A DNA stretch of 64,000 nt from Marinobacter gudaonensis (lineage in GTDB: Bacteria > Pseudomonadota > Gammaproteobacteria > Pseudomonadales > Oleiphilaceae). This document shows positions 8,460 through 15,378 of the stretch, in pieces. Under the pieces are notes generated by a model. That model ran no database searches and was not told the origin of the DNA. It saw only the letters and a list, made by a program, of their open reading frames with translations. Made by a program: the position numbers and the translations under genes. Within the stretch, counting starts at the first letter, position 1. Every line of letters begins with the position of its first letter. The stretch is from assembly GCF_900115175.1 (NCBI RefSeq), contig NZ_FOYV01000001.1:2480001-2544000 (forward strand). Direction: 5' to 3'.

Positions 8460-9713
8460 TTATGCCGCCGCCTCGCAGTAGTGCTTGCCAAAAGCTATGT
8501 GGTCCCGGTATCGGGAGATGTCGTCCTGTTGCTGGATGCGCTGGCTGTACCAGGGGCCGTCCCGGGTATCACCAAGCAGCACCGCGCCGGCAAGCCGCTG
8601 GTTGCGGATCAGCAGCCGGCAGTAGTGGTTGTGTTCATGGTCTTGCCAGATCACCGATTCGGTATCTTGGTCCGCGCTGATTTGCCCGCAGGAAAAGATC
8701 GGAACACCGCTGATTTTCAGGCGGGTCGGGGTATCCACCGGCGTATAGGCAGCACCGCAGTCCCGGCCCTCCGCGGTCGAAGCAAGGACCTCGGCCAGTA
8801 CATCCGCCTGCTGGTAGCCGGGTTCGACCAGTCCGAAGGTGACATCCTCCAACTGGCAGCACTCGCCCAGGGCCCGGATGAAGGGGTCGCTGGTGCGCAG
8901 CTGGGAATCCACCAAAATACCCCGGTCGCAGGCCAGCCCCGCTTCCCGGGCGAGCTGCGCGCGGGGGGTAATGCCGGTGGCGAACACCACCAGGTCGGTG
9001 CTGATCAACGTGTCGTTATCGAGCTGAACAGCGCGTACCCGCGAGCGTCCGAGCAGGGCTTTGGGTGAGGTTCCGGTGAGCACATTGATGCCACGGGCCT
9101 CCATGTGCTGTTGCAGCAACGCGCCACCGACCGGATCCAGTTGCCGGTTCAGCAGGTGGTCGCTGCGGTGCAGCAGGGTGACCGCCATGCCCCGCTGGCG
9201 AAGGCCATCGGCGGTTTCCAGTCCCAGGAAGCCACCGCCGATGACCACGGCCCGGCGCTGGTAGCGGGCGGTATCGATCAGGGACCGGGCGTCGTCCAGG
9301 TCCCGGAAAGTCATTACCCCCCGCAGGTCGGCGCCCGGAAGCTGCGGCTTTGCCGGCTCGGCGCCGGTGGCCAGGACCAGGTGGCTGTAGTGCTGGACAC
9401 GACCGGTGGCGGTGGTCACGGTGCGGGACTGGCGGTCAATTGCGACCACCGATTCGCCGTTGCAAACGGTAATGCCCCGGTCCCGAAACCAGTTCTCGGA
9501 CTGCAGGGTCATGGCCGCCTCGTCGGTGTCACCCGCCAGCAGTACAGACAGCTGGATGCGGTTGTAGGCGTCCGCCCGTTCACCGTTGAACACCACAATG
9601 CGGTCGAAGGGTCGGTCCTGACCGCGACAAAGTGACTCCAGCAGCCGCTGGGACACCATGCCGTGGCCGCAGATCACCAGTACCGATTCCCGTTGTTCCT
9701 TCATTGCGCTCAT
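8460..9713 (-). CDS. NirB-like FAD/NAD(P)H oxidoreductase, probable electron donor subunit for nitrate reductase
   Basis: About 417 residues. It matches only the N-terminal flavoprotein half of NirB: an FAD site (CGHGMVSQ) near the start and an NAD site (GGGFLGLE) near residue 150. It ends after the dimerisation region, with no siroheme or BFD domain. Klebsiella NasC, a stand-alone flavoprotein that feeds NasA, is the nearest functional precedent, so a role as NADH donor to NasA is inferred. The start is either ATG 9713 or ATG 9704. The second has better spacing from a GGGA ribosome site. It is the first gene of the operon, behind the leader terminator at 9746-9791. Confidence 0.82.
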   Translation of the reverse strand: MSAMKEQRESVLVICGHGMVSQRLLESLCRGQDRPFDRIVVFNGERADAYNRIQLSVLLAGDTDEAAMTLQSENWFRDRGITVCNGESVVAIDRQSRTVTTATGRVQHYSHLVLATGAEPAKPQLPGADLRGVMTFRDLDDARSLIDTARYQRRAVVIGGGFLGLETADGLRQRGMAVTLLHRSDHLLNRQLDPVGGALLQQHMEARGINVLTGTSPKALLGRSRVRAVQLDNDTLISTDLVVFATGITPRAQLAREAGLACDRGILVDSQLRTSDPFIRALGECCQLEDVTFGLVEPGYQQADVLAEVLASTAEGRDCGAAYTPVDTPTRLKISGVPIFSCGQISADQDTESVIWQDHEHNHYCRLLIRNQRLAGAVLLGDTRDGPWYSQRIQQQDDISRYRDHIAFGKHYCEAAA

Positions 9714-9745
9714 TTCCCACTGCACCCGACTGTTTTCTGGCCAAC

Positions 9746-9791
9746 AAAAAAAGCCGGAGCATCTATTCCCGAGGGAAGTCGATGGTCCGGC
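9746..9791 (-). terminator. Leader terminator before the nitrite reductase operon
   Basis: On the minus strand, GCCGGA and TCCGGC arms (9786-9791 and 9753-9758) with inner TTCCC/GGGAA pairing are followed by seven T residues. It lies upstream of the first gene and downstream of its promoter. The next gene on the other side is divergent, so it cannot end another gene. It is read as an attenuator. Its 5' arm shares bases with the hexaloop hairpin at 9787-9802. Confidence 0.85.
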
Positions 9792-9802
9792 GCCAATGCC
9801 AA
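9787..9802 (-). promoter_or_regulatory. ANTAR-type hexaloop hairpin in the nitrite reductase leader
   Basis: On the transcribed strand a UUGGC/GCCGG stem (two G-U pairs) closes the six-base loop AUUGGC, with A at position 1 and G at position 4. These are the loop bases conserved in RNA hairpins bound by ANTAR proteins. The 3' arm of the stem is also the 5' arm of the terminator, so the two folds exclude each other. A second upstream hairpin (CCGGCC/GGCCGG, about 9821-9840) has an 8-base loop and is a possible partner. Confidence 0.65.
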
Positions 9803-9864
9803 CAACAATGATCTGATGGTCCGGCCTGATCCTTGGCCGGGACATTCGTCCATGATTTTGAATT

Positions 9865-9880
9865 AGCGATCTTCGTGCCA
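9865..9880 (-). promoter_or_regulatory. Sigma-54 promoter of the reductase-nirB-nirD operon
   Basis: The minus strand reads TGGCACG-AAGA-TCGCT, matching the -24/-12 consensus TGGCACG-N4-TTGCW with the invariant GG and GC 12 bases apart. Transcription should start near 9854, giving a leader of about 140 bases that contains the terminator. Confidence 0.8.
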
Positions 9881-9998
9881 GGTTTTTCAGGCTTTTAAAA
9901 ACAGTAACTTGGCGTTAGGTAGTCCGGTGATGTTCGATTTGTACCTGCGATTGCTGCCCTGCAACAGGGCAGATTGCACGGCTTTGGGGCCAGGGCGG

Positions 9999-10014
9999 TG
10001 GCCCGGTAATTGCT
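9999..10014 (+). promoter_or_regulatory. Sigma-54 promoter of nasR
   Basis: TGGCCCG-GTAA-TTGCT fits the -24/-12 consensus with one difference. The predicted start is near 10025, about 87 bases before nasR. No T-tailed terminator lies between them, unlike the other four nitrate units, so NasR would depend on nitrogen status but not on its own antitermination. Confidence 0.75.
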
Positions 10015-10111
10015 GTGGTCTGACCAGAGGCGGAAGATTCAGACGCGGGGCCAGGCCCCGGAACCGCCAACGAACACTGGAATTGAGGCCCTCCGGCCTC
10101 CGGAGTCTGTG

Positions 10112-11416
10112 ATGAATGCCAAACGAGCGCCTGCCGCGAAAGCACCCACCGCCGGCGATTATCTGATCGCGTCCAAAAGCTGTGAGCTGATGAACCTCCA
10201 GTACTTTTTGCAGATGGGCAGATTGGTGCAGTGCATCAGCAACCTGGTGCATTCGCTCCAGTGCGAGCGCGGGGCGTCCAACGTCTTCCTGGGCTCCGGT
10301 GGTGAGCGGTTCGCCAATGAGCGCGAGAGCATGGTGGCTGAATCCGACCGGTTGCTGGCGGATTTCTACCAGGCGTTGACCGAAATCCACCGGGAGCTGA
10401 CGGCTCATCCGGTCAGCAGCCGGCTGCTTAACCAGCTGGCCAGCGCCCTGCACGGCCTGGACGGCCTGACGGAGCTGCGCCGTTGCGTCCTTGCCCGGAA
10501 GGTGACGGCCGCCTCGGCCACCGAAGACTACAGCAGCCTGATCCACAATTTGATTGCGGTGGTGTTCGAGGCGGCCGATACCGCCGTGGACCCCACCATT
10601 GCCGGACTGCTGGTGGCGATGGTGCATCTGATGAATGGCAAGGAGTTTTGCGGCCAGGAACGGGCCGTGGGTTCGGCCGGATTCTCCAGCGGACGGTTTG
10701 ATCGTGCACTGTCGGAGCGCATGATGCACCTGATTGAGGCGCAGGAGCGCTGTTTCGAGGTGTTTACCAGCTTCGCCGATGACGATTCCCTGGCCCTGTG
10801 GGAAAAGCTGCGCCAGAACCCTCGCGAGAGCGACATCGAAAAACTCCGGCAACGGGGCACCGCCATTGGCCGCTTCAAGGATCTGGACCCGGCCCTGGCC
10901 GATGAGTGGTTCCGTCTGATGACCGAGCGGATGGACGAGCTGAAGACGGTGGAGGATTCGGTGGAGGGCTGCTTTCACGCACGTTGTACCGAGCGCTTCG
11001 CCGACGCCCGAAACTCCCTCGCGCATCAGGAAACCCTGATCGCTTCCCTCGATGCCCGCGATGCTCGGGAACCGGCCTCCAGGCCGCTTCTGGTACTGTG
11101 CGACTCCGGCGGTGAGCAACCAGGCGGTGACGCCTGGGAGAGCGACGGGGTTGGCCAGCAATTCGGACGCTCCATCTTTGACCTGGTGCAGGAACAGACT
11201 CGGCGCCTGCAACAAATGACCGACGAACTGCAGAGCGCCCGGGAGGCCCTGGAAGACCGCAAGACCCAGGAAAAAGCCGTGCTGCTGCTGATGGAACACC
11301 GCAAGATCAGCAACGACGAGGCGCACCGCGTGCTGCGCAAACTGGCCATGGACCAGGGCCGAAAACTGCCCGAGGTTGCCCGGGCCCTGGTATCCATGGC
11401 GGACGTTCTGAAGTGA
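10112..11416 (+). CDS. nasR: Nitrate-responsive antiterminator NasR (NIT-ANTAR)
   Basis: A 434-residue cytoplasmic regulator. The first two thirds form the all-helical nitrate/nitrite-sensing NIT domain (about residues 30-300). The C-terminal 60 residues are an ANTAR RNA-binding domain with the typical KAVLLLMEHRKISNDEAHR and ALVSMADVLK segments. In Klebsiella, NasR binds a leader RNA when nitrate is present and prevents termination. The start is the ATG at 10112, after a CGGAG ribosome site. It stands alone between the nitrite reductase operon (divergent) and nrtC (convergent, 38 bases away). The four leader terminators in this window are its probable targets. Confidence 0.92.
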   Translation: MNAKRAPAAKAPTAGDYLIASKSCELMNLQYFLQMGRLVQCISNLVHSLQCERGASNVFLGSGGERFANERESMVAESDRLLADFYQALTEIHRELTAHPVSSRLLNQLASALHGLDGLTELRRCVLARKVTAASATEDYSSLIHNLIAVVFEAADTAVDPTIAGLLVAMVHLMNGKEFCGQERAVGSAGFSSGRFDRALSERMMHLIEAQERCFEVFTSFADDDSLALWEKLRQNPRESDIEKLRQRGTAIGRFKDLDPALADEWFRLMTERMDELKTVEDSVEGCFHARCTERFADARNSLAHQETLIASLDARDAREPASRPLLVLCDSGGEQPGGDAWESDGVGQQFGRSIFDLVQEQTRRLQQMTDELQSAREALEDRKTQEKAVLLLMEHRKISNDEAHRVLRKLAMDQGRKLPEVARALVSMADVLK

Positions 11417-11454
11417 TGGTGCTCCAGTGACCCTCCGGCGCTGAACCGCCCGGC

Positions 11455-12327
11455 TCAGGCCCGGGCGACGCGCGTTTGGGTCTTGTCCTCCTCAGGCTCG
11501 CTGGTCCCTTTGGTTCCGGACCGGCGGGGCGACAGATGCTCCAGCTTGCGCTGCTTTTCATACAGGAAGCGCAACACCTCCTGCCGGTAATGCACGTATT
11601 CCGGGTTGTCCGCCAGGGTCACCCGATTGCGGGGCCGGGGCAGCTCAATGCGCAGATCCTCGCCCACGGTGGCGGCCGGGCCATTGGTCATCATGATAAT
11701 CCGGTCCGACAGCAGTACCGCCTCGTCGACATCGTGGGTAATCATGATCACCGTGTTGTTCAGCTCCTGCTGGATCTCCATCAGCGAATCCTGGAGATGA
11801 GCCCGGGTCAGCGCATCCAGCGCCCCGAACGGCTCGTCCATCAACAGCACACTGGGCTTCATGGCCAGCGCCCGGGCAATCCCCACCCGCTGGGCCATAC
11901 CACCGGACACCTCTCCCGGCCGCTTGTCGGCCGCGTGGGCCATGTTCACCAACGCCAGGTTATGATGAATCCAGTCGCGCCGCTCCTGCTTGCCCATGGA
12001 CTTGCGAAACACCTGCTGCACCGCCAGCTCCACGTTCTCATACACCGTCAGCCAGGGCATCAGCGCATGGTTCTGGAACACCACCGCCCGTTCAGGCCCC
12101 GGCGAATTCACCTCATGGCCATCCAGTACACAGCCACCCTTGGTGGCCTGTAACAAACCGGCGACGATGTTCAATACGGTCGATTTGCCACAACCGGAAT
12201 GCCCGATCAGGGACACAAACTCGCCCTTCTGGATCTTCAGATTGACGTTGTCCAGGGCCACGAAGGGGCCTTTGGGCGTATCAAACGCCATTTCAACACC
12301 GGTCAGTTCCAAATGCGTCTTGCTCAT
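11455..12327 (-). CDS. nrtC: Nitrate/nitrite ABC transporter ATP-binding protein
   Basis: A 290-residue ATPase of the nitrate/sulfonate/taurine ABC family (NasD/NrtD type). It has a Walker A GHSGCGKST near residue 42, the signature VSGGMAQR, Walker B LLMDEPFGALD and a switch histidine (THDVDEA). The start is the ATG at 12327, before MSKTHLEL. The frame stays open further upstream but there crosses an intergenic repeat. It is the last gene of nrtA-nrtB-nrtC. It is separated from nrtB by 153 bases that hold the hairpin repeat 12356-12457. Confidence 0.93.
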   Translation of the reverse strand: MSKTHLELTGVEMAFDTPKGPFVALDNVNLKIQKGEFVSLIGHSGCGKSTVLNIVAGLLQATKGGCVLDGHEVNSPGPERAVVFQNHALMPWLTVYENVELAVQQVFRKSMGKQERRDWIHHNLALVNMAHAADKRPGEVSGGMAQRVGIARALAMKPSVLLMDEPFGALDALTRAHLQDSLMEIQQELNNTVIMITHDVDEAVLLSDRIIMMTNGPAATVGEDLRIELPRPRNRVTLADNPEYVHYRQEVLRFLYEKQRKLEHLSPRRSGTKGTSEPEEDKTQTRVARA

Positions 12328-12355
12328 AGCTGTTACCTCTAAAGCTTGCGGAGCG

Positions 12356-12457
12356 CCGGGTGGGCAATGCCGCCCGGGACCCTCAAAAACAGGGATGTTT
12401 TTGCGGAGCGTACAGGGATGTACTCGCCGCGTGTTTCGGGAGGCGTGACCCACCCGG
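12356..12457. repeat. Operon-internal repeat with two AGGGAT hexaloop hairpins (copy 1)
   Basis: Outer 9-base arms CCGGGTGGG/CCCACCCGG (12356-12364 and 12449-12457) enclose two small hairpins: AAAAAC-AGGGAT-GTTTTT at 12385-12402 and GTAC-AGGGAT-GTAC at 12410-12423. The loops are the same and the stems differ. The same plan occurs at 43071-43171. It lies between nrtB and nrtC. Confidence 0.85.
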
Positions 12458-12480
12458 TGCGGCATGCTCCAAACCAGAAA

Positions 12481-13488
12481 TCACTCATTCCAGGCAACCT
12501 TTCGCTGAATCAAGAGCATCACCCGGTCCAGCACAAACCCGATAAACCCGATGGCCAGCACCGCCACCATAATCCGGCTCAGGGACTGGCTGCTGCCGTT
12601 CTGGAACTCATCCCATACGAACTTGCCCAGCCCCGGACTCTGGGCCAGCATCTCCGCGGCAATCAGCACCATCCAGGCAATGCCCAGCGACACCCGGAGC
12701 CCGGTGAAGATCATCGGCACCGAGGACGGCAGCACCACCTTGCGCACATGGGTCCAGAACGACAGCCGCAGTACCCGGGACACATTCAGCAGGTCCGGAT
12801 TGACCGCCGCCACGCCAACGCTGGTATTGATCAATGTGGGCCACAGACTGCACAGGGTGACCGTAATCATCGAGGTGATGAACGACTTCTCGAACATTGG
12901 ATCGTCGCTGACGTAAGTGGCAGACACCACCATGGTCACCAGGGGCAGCCAGGCCAGCGGCGACACCGGCTTGAACACCTGGATCAACGGGTTCACCGCG
13001 GCCTGGAAGTGCCGGTTCAGCCCCACCACGATCCCCAGCGGCACCGCGATTGCCGTAGCCAGCACGAAGCCTGCCAGCACCGTGAACAGACTGGTCACGA
13101 TCTGGTCCGGAAAGGTGGGCGCTCCGGGGTAGGGCCGAATCTTCACGTCCGCTTCCGGGTTGTCGGCCAGAATTCGGGCGTTTCGTTCTTCCTGCATGGC
13201 AATGAACTTGTCCGCCCGCTCGCGCTGGTTGACGTGTTCCTGCCAGAGCTGGCCGGATTGTTCCCAGACCTGGGCGGGCCCCGGAAAACTGCCCAGCGAG
13301 GTGTCCACCTGGGGCGCCGCCAGGTGCCAGAAGCCGACAAACAGCAGGATACCGATAACGGGCAGCAGCATCTGACGGCCTGTGGCCGCCAGGCCGGCGG
13401 GCGATAACGCCTCGCCCAGGGCCTGGAGTTTGCGTTTGAGCCAGCGAGGCGTTTCGGCGCCCGGTGTGGCGGAAGTGATGGTGGTCAT
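12481..13488 (-). CDS. nrtB: Nitrate ABC transporter permease
   Basis: A 335-residue inner-membrane permease (NasE/NrtB type). A cytoplasmic N-terminus is followed by a first TM (about residues 37-60), then a long polar insert rich in charged residues that is typical of the proteobacterial nitrate permeases. The core BPD_transp_1 helices come next, with an EAA-like loop (AAEMLAQSPGLGKFVWDEF). The ATG at 13488 has a GGAGGAGA ribosome site. It lies 26 bases downstream of nrtA. With NrtA and NrtC it imports nitrate and nitrite. Confidence 0.93.
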   Translation of the reverse strand: MTTITSATPGAETPRWLKRKLQALGEALSPAGLAATGRQMLLPVIGILLFVGFWHLAAPQVDTSLGSFPGPAQVWEQSGQLWQEHVNQRERADKFIAMQEERNARILADNPEADVKIRPYPGAPTFPDQIVTSLFTVLAGFVLATAIAVPLGIVVGLNRHFQAAVNPLIQVFKPVSPLAWLPLVTMVVSATYVSDDPMFEKSFITSMITVTLCSLWPTLINTSVGVAAVNPDLLNVSRVLRLSFWTHVRKVVLPSSVPMIFTGLRVSLGIAWMVLIAAEMLAQSPGLGKFVWDEFQNGSSQSLSRIMVAVLAIGFIGFVLDRVMLLIQRKVAWNE

Positions 13489-13514
13489 GGGACGTCTCCT
13501 CCTTGCCAGCCCGG

Positions 13515-14897
13515 TTACGGGGTCTGGCTTCCTTTCAGGCCAATCTCGAAACTGTCGATGTAGGCGTTGGGCGTGCGCGGGGTGAAGGCCACCCCGTCGA
13601 TCAGCTCACCCTGGTGCGGGCGCTGGAAGTTCTCGGCCTCGAAATCCGGGAAATCCGATGCCTTGAGGGTGCCGTCGGCGATCAGAGAGCGCGCCGCCTG
13701 CTCGTAGATGTCCGCCCGATACACGCGCGCGGCGGTTTCCATGTACCAGCTGTCCGGCTTGGCCTCGGGAATCTGACCCCAGCGGCGCATCTGCGAGAGG
13801 TACCAGATGGCGTCTGACGGGTACGGATAGGTGGCGTTGTAACGGAAGAACACGTTGAAATCCGGGACCTTTCGAACATCGCCTTTCTCGTACTCGAAGG
13901 TGCCGGTCATGGAATTGGCGATGACGGCCTCATCGGCGCCGACGTAGCTGGGCCGGGCCAGGATGCTCACAGCCTCCTCGCGATTGGCGTTGTTGTTCTC
14001 ATCCAACCAGTGGGCGGCGCGGATCAGGGCCCGCAGCAGTCGCAGGTGGGTGTTGGGGTAATCCTCGGCCCATTGCCGGGTCACGCCGAAGACCTTTTCC
14101 GGGTTGTTCGGCCAGATCTCGTAATCGGTGATCACCGGCACGCCGATGCCCATGAATACCGCCTGCTGGTTCCAGGGCTCGCCCACGCAGTAGCCCTGAA
14201 TGGTGCCGGCCTCCATGGTAGCCGGCATCTGCGGCGGCGGTGTGACCGACAGGTGTACGTCGGCCTCCAGGGTACCGCTGGTGTCACCGCGCTGTGGCGC
14301 GTAGAAACCCGGGTTCAGGCCGCCGGCCGCCAGCCAGTAGCGCAGCTCGTAGTTGTGGGTGGACACCGGGAAGACCATGCCCATCCGGAACCGCTCGCCC
14401 TTTTCCCGGGCGGCGTCTACCACCGGCTTCAGGGCACTGGCGCTGATCGGGTGCTGCGGCTTGCCTTCGGCGTTGGCCGGGATCTGCTTGCGCATGGTCT
14501 CCCAGACCTCATTGGACACGGTGATGGCGTTGCCATTAAGGTCCATGCTGAAGGCGGTGATGATGTCCGCCCGGGTGCCATAGCCAATGGAAGCACCCAG
14601 AGGCTGACCCGCGAGCATGTGGGCCCCGTCCAGTTCCCCGGTAATCACCCGGTCCAGCAGCACTTTCCAGTTGGCCTGGGCTTCCAGCTCCACGAACAGG
14701 CCCTCGTCCATAAAGAAGCCCTGTTCCCAGGCGACAGCCAGCGGGGCCATGTCGGTCAATTTGATAAAGCCCAGCTTGAGGTCCGGCTTTTCCGCCGGCC
14801 CCACCTCAGCGTGCACCAGGGCAGTGGTGCCCCAGAGCGATGTCAGCAGCAGCAGACTGCAGAGCCTTCTAGCGGTTCGGTGTATGAGTGTGTACAT
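13515..14897 (-). CDS. nrtA: Nitrate-binding periplasmic protein (NasF/NrtA type)
   Basis: A 460-residue solute-binding protein with a cleavable signal peptide (hydrophobic [12 protein letters not shown], cleavage after VHA near residue 30). The body has the NrtA/CmpA hallmarks: [23 protein letters not shown] at the start of the mature protein and [13 protein letters not shown] around the ligand site. It is the first gene of nrtABC and follows a 115-base leader with a terminator at 14929-14963 and a sigma-54 promoter at 15023-15038. The two adjacent arginines in the signal do not form a good Tat motif, so Sec export is assumed. Confidence 0.94.
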   Translation of the reverse strand: MYTLIHRTARRLCSLLLLTSLWGTTALVHAEVGPAEKPDLKLGFIKLTDMAPLAVAWEQGFFMDEGLFVELEAQANWKVLLDRVITGELDGAHMLAGQPLGASIGYGTRADIITAFSMDLNGNAITVSNEVWETMRKQIPANAEGKPQHPISASALKPVVDAAREKGERFRMGMVFPVSTHNYELRYWLAAGGLNPGFYAPQRGDTSGTLEADVHLSVTPPPQMPATMEAGTIQGYCVGEPWNQQAVFMGIGVPVITDYEIWPNNPEKVFGVTRQWAEDYPNTHLRLLRALIRAAHWLDENNNANREEAVSILARPSYVGADEAVIANSMTGTFEYEKGDVRKVPDFNVFFRYNATYPYPSDAIWYLSQMRRWGQIPEAKPDSWYMETAARVYRADIYEQAARSLIADGTLKASDFPDFEAENFQRPHQGELIDGVAFTPRTPNAYIDSFEIGLKGSQTP

Positions 14898-14928
14898 GGC
14901 GATACCTCATTCTGTTTGGCCCAAACGC

Positions 14929-14963
14929 AAAAACGCCTGCCCTCCGTCTCCGGAAAGCAGGCG
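14929..14963 (-). terminator. Leader terminator before nrtA
   Basis: On the minus strand CGCCTGC and GCAGGCG arms (14957-14963, 14934-14940), with an inner TCCG/CGGA pair closing a GAGA tetraloop, are followed by TTTTT. It sits 32 bases before the nrtA start and downstream of the nrtA promoter, so it is an attenuator and not the end of another gene. Confidence 0.88.
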
Positions 14964-14973
14964 CCTGTGCCTG
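14958..14973 (-). promoter_or_regulatory. ANTAR-type hexaloop hairpin in the nrtA leader
   Basis: The transcribed strand forms CAGGC-ACAGGC-GCCTG: five perfect pairs closing a six-base loop with A1 and G4. Its 3' arm overlaps the terminator's 5' arm, so the hairpin and terminator exclude each other. A weaker upstream candidate for the first hairpin of an ANTAR pair is GTTC-ACGATT-TAAC (about 14988-15001), whose loop lacks G4. Confidence 0.7.
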
Positions 14974-15022
14974 GGAATCAGTTGTCTGTTAAATCGTGAA
15001 CGCGCGTCTCTGTGTATGACAC

Positions 15023-15038
15023 TGCACGTGCTGTGCCA
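15023..15038 (-). promoter_or_regulatory. Sigma-54 promoter of nrtABC
   Basis: The minus strand reads TGGCACA-GCAC-GTGCA, with GG and GC at the required 12-base spacing and 14 of 16 positions as expected. Predicted start near 15012. Confidence 0.8.
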
Positions 15039-15245
15039 TATTTAAAAGGTCATTTAAAACAGCAACCTATAAAATCACGAGGTAGGGCAGGTGGAGAGCG
15101 CGGGCAAAGACTCGGGTTGTTTTAGTGCGGCATTGCGTAAATTTGCACCAATTTGAAACCAGGGCGCACCCCGGCGCCAGGGTCGCGCCGAAGGACAACC
15201 CTTGTCGGGCGCGCCCGGCTGGCCAGGAGTGCCAACATTGCCGGG

Positions 15246-15261
15246 TGGCCCTGTTATTGCA
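15246..15261 (+). promoter_or_regulatory. Sigma-54 promoter of nasA
   Basis: TGGCCCT-GTTA-TTGCA matches the -24/-12 consensus with an intact TTGCA. Predicted start near 15272, giving a leader of about 107 bases that contains the hexaloop hairpin and terminator. Confidence 0.8.
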
Positions 15262-15297
15262 GGTACTTCTGAATACGTTCAAGAAAATTTGATTCCA

Positions 15298-15313
15298 CTG
15301 GCAAAGAAGCCCG
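15298..15313 (+). promoter_or_regulatory. ANTAR-type hexaloop hairpin in the nasA leader
   Basis: GGC-AAAGAA-GCC (core 15300-15311) closes a six-base loop with A1 and G4. Beyond a T-C mismatch the stem gains one further C-G pair. Its 3' arm is the start of the terminator's GCCCGCC arm. The short stem makes it weaker than the nrtA example. An upstream TCAA/TTGA hairpin (about 15279-15292) also has a six-base loop but without A1/G4. Confidence 0.55.
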
Positions 15314-15354
15314 CCCATGATGGCCCCCACGGCCTGAATCCGGCGGGCTTTTTT
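15309..15354 (+). terminator. Leader terminator before nasA
   Basis: GCCCGCC (15309-15315) pairs with GGCGGGC (15342-15348), followed by TTTTTT. It lies 25 bases before the nasA start, downstream of the nasA promoter and in a divergent gap. It is therefore an attenuator. Confidence 0.88.
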
Positions 15355-15378
15355 GTGTCTGATGCATGAGGAAGCGCC

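Larger units (their letters stand above)
9714..10111. promoter_or_regulatory. Divergent control region between the nitrite reductase operon and nasR
   Basis: This 398-base gap holds, from left to right, the leader and terminator of the minus-strand operon, a minus-strand sigma-54 promoter (9865-9880), a perfect 8-base inverted repeat with a 3-base centre (9954-9972), and a plus-strand sigma-54 promoter for nasR (9999-10014). A GAGGCC/GGCCTC hairpin sits just before the nasR ribosome site (10085-10100). The inverted repeat lies roughly 100-120 bases upstream of the minus-strand start point, a normal place for an enhancer-binding protein, but it does not match the NtrC consensus well. Confidence 0.7.
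14898..15378. promoter_or_regulatory. Divergent control region between nrtABC and nasA
   Basis: This 481-base gap carries two back-to-back units. On the minus strand: sigma-54 promoter 15023-15038, hexaloop hairpin 14958-14973, terminator 14929-14963, then nrtA. On the plus strand: promoter 15246-15261, hexaloop hairpin 15298-15313, terminator 15309-15354, then nasA. The middle (about 15040-15240) has one NtrC-like half site (TGCACCA, 15144-15150) but no complete NtrC palindrome that I could find. Confidence 0.75.

Noticed and set aside
5967..9068. Open frame of 1033 codons on the plus strand
   Set aside because: It is the antisense shadow of nirB and its upstream flavoprotein gene, which have full family motifs. 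The antisense protein is low-complexity (His, Gly, Gln, Val rich) and typical of GC-rich antisense frames.
9954..9972. Perfect inverted repeat between the nirB-unit and nasR promoters as an NtrC site
   Set aside because: CTGCCCTG-CAA-CAGGGCAG does not fit GCACC-N5-GGTGC. It may bind another regulator, so it is described only as an inverted repeat.
9887..11326. Open frame of 479 codons opposite nasR
   Set aside because: NasR has clear NIT and ANTAR domains on the plus strand. The opposite frame has no known domain and would cover both sigma-54 promoters' spacer.
12385..12423. AGGGAT hexaloops in the nrt operon as NasR targets
   Set aside because: The loops have A1/G4 only on the plus strand. 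The operon is transcribed from the minus strand, where they read AUCCCU and lack G4, and no terminator overlaps them.
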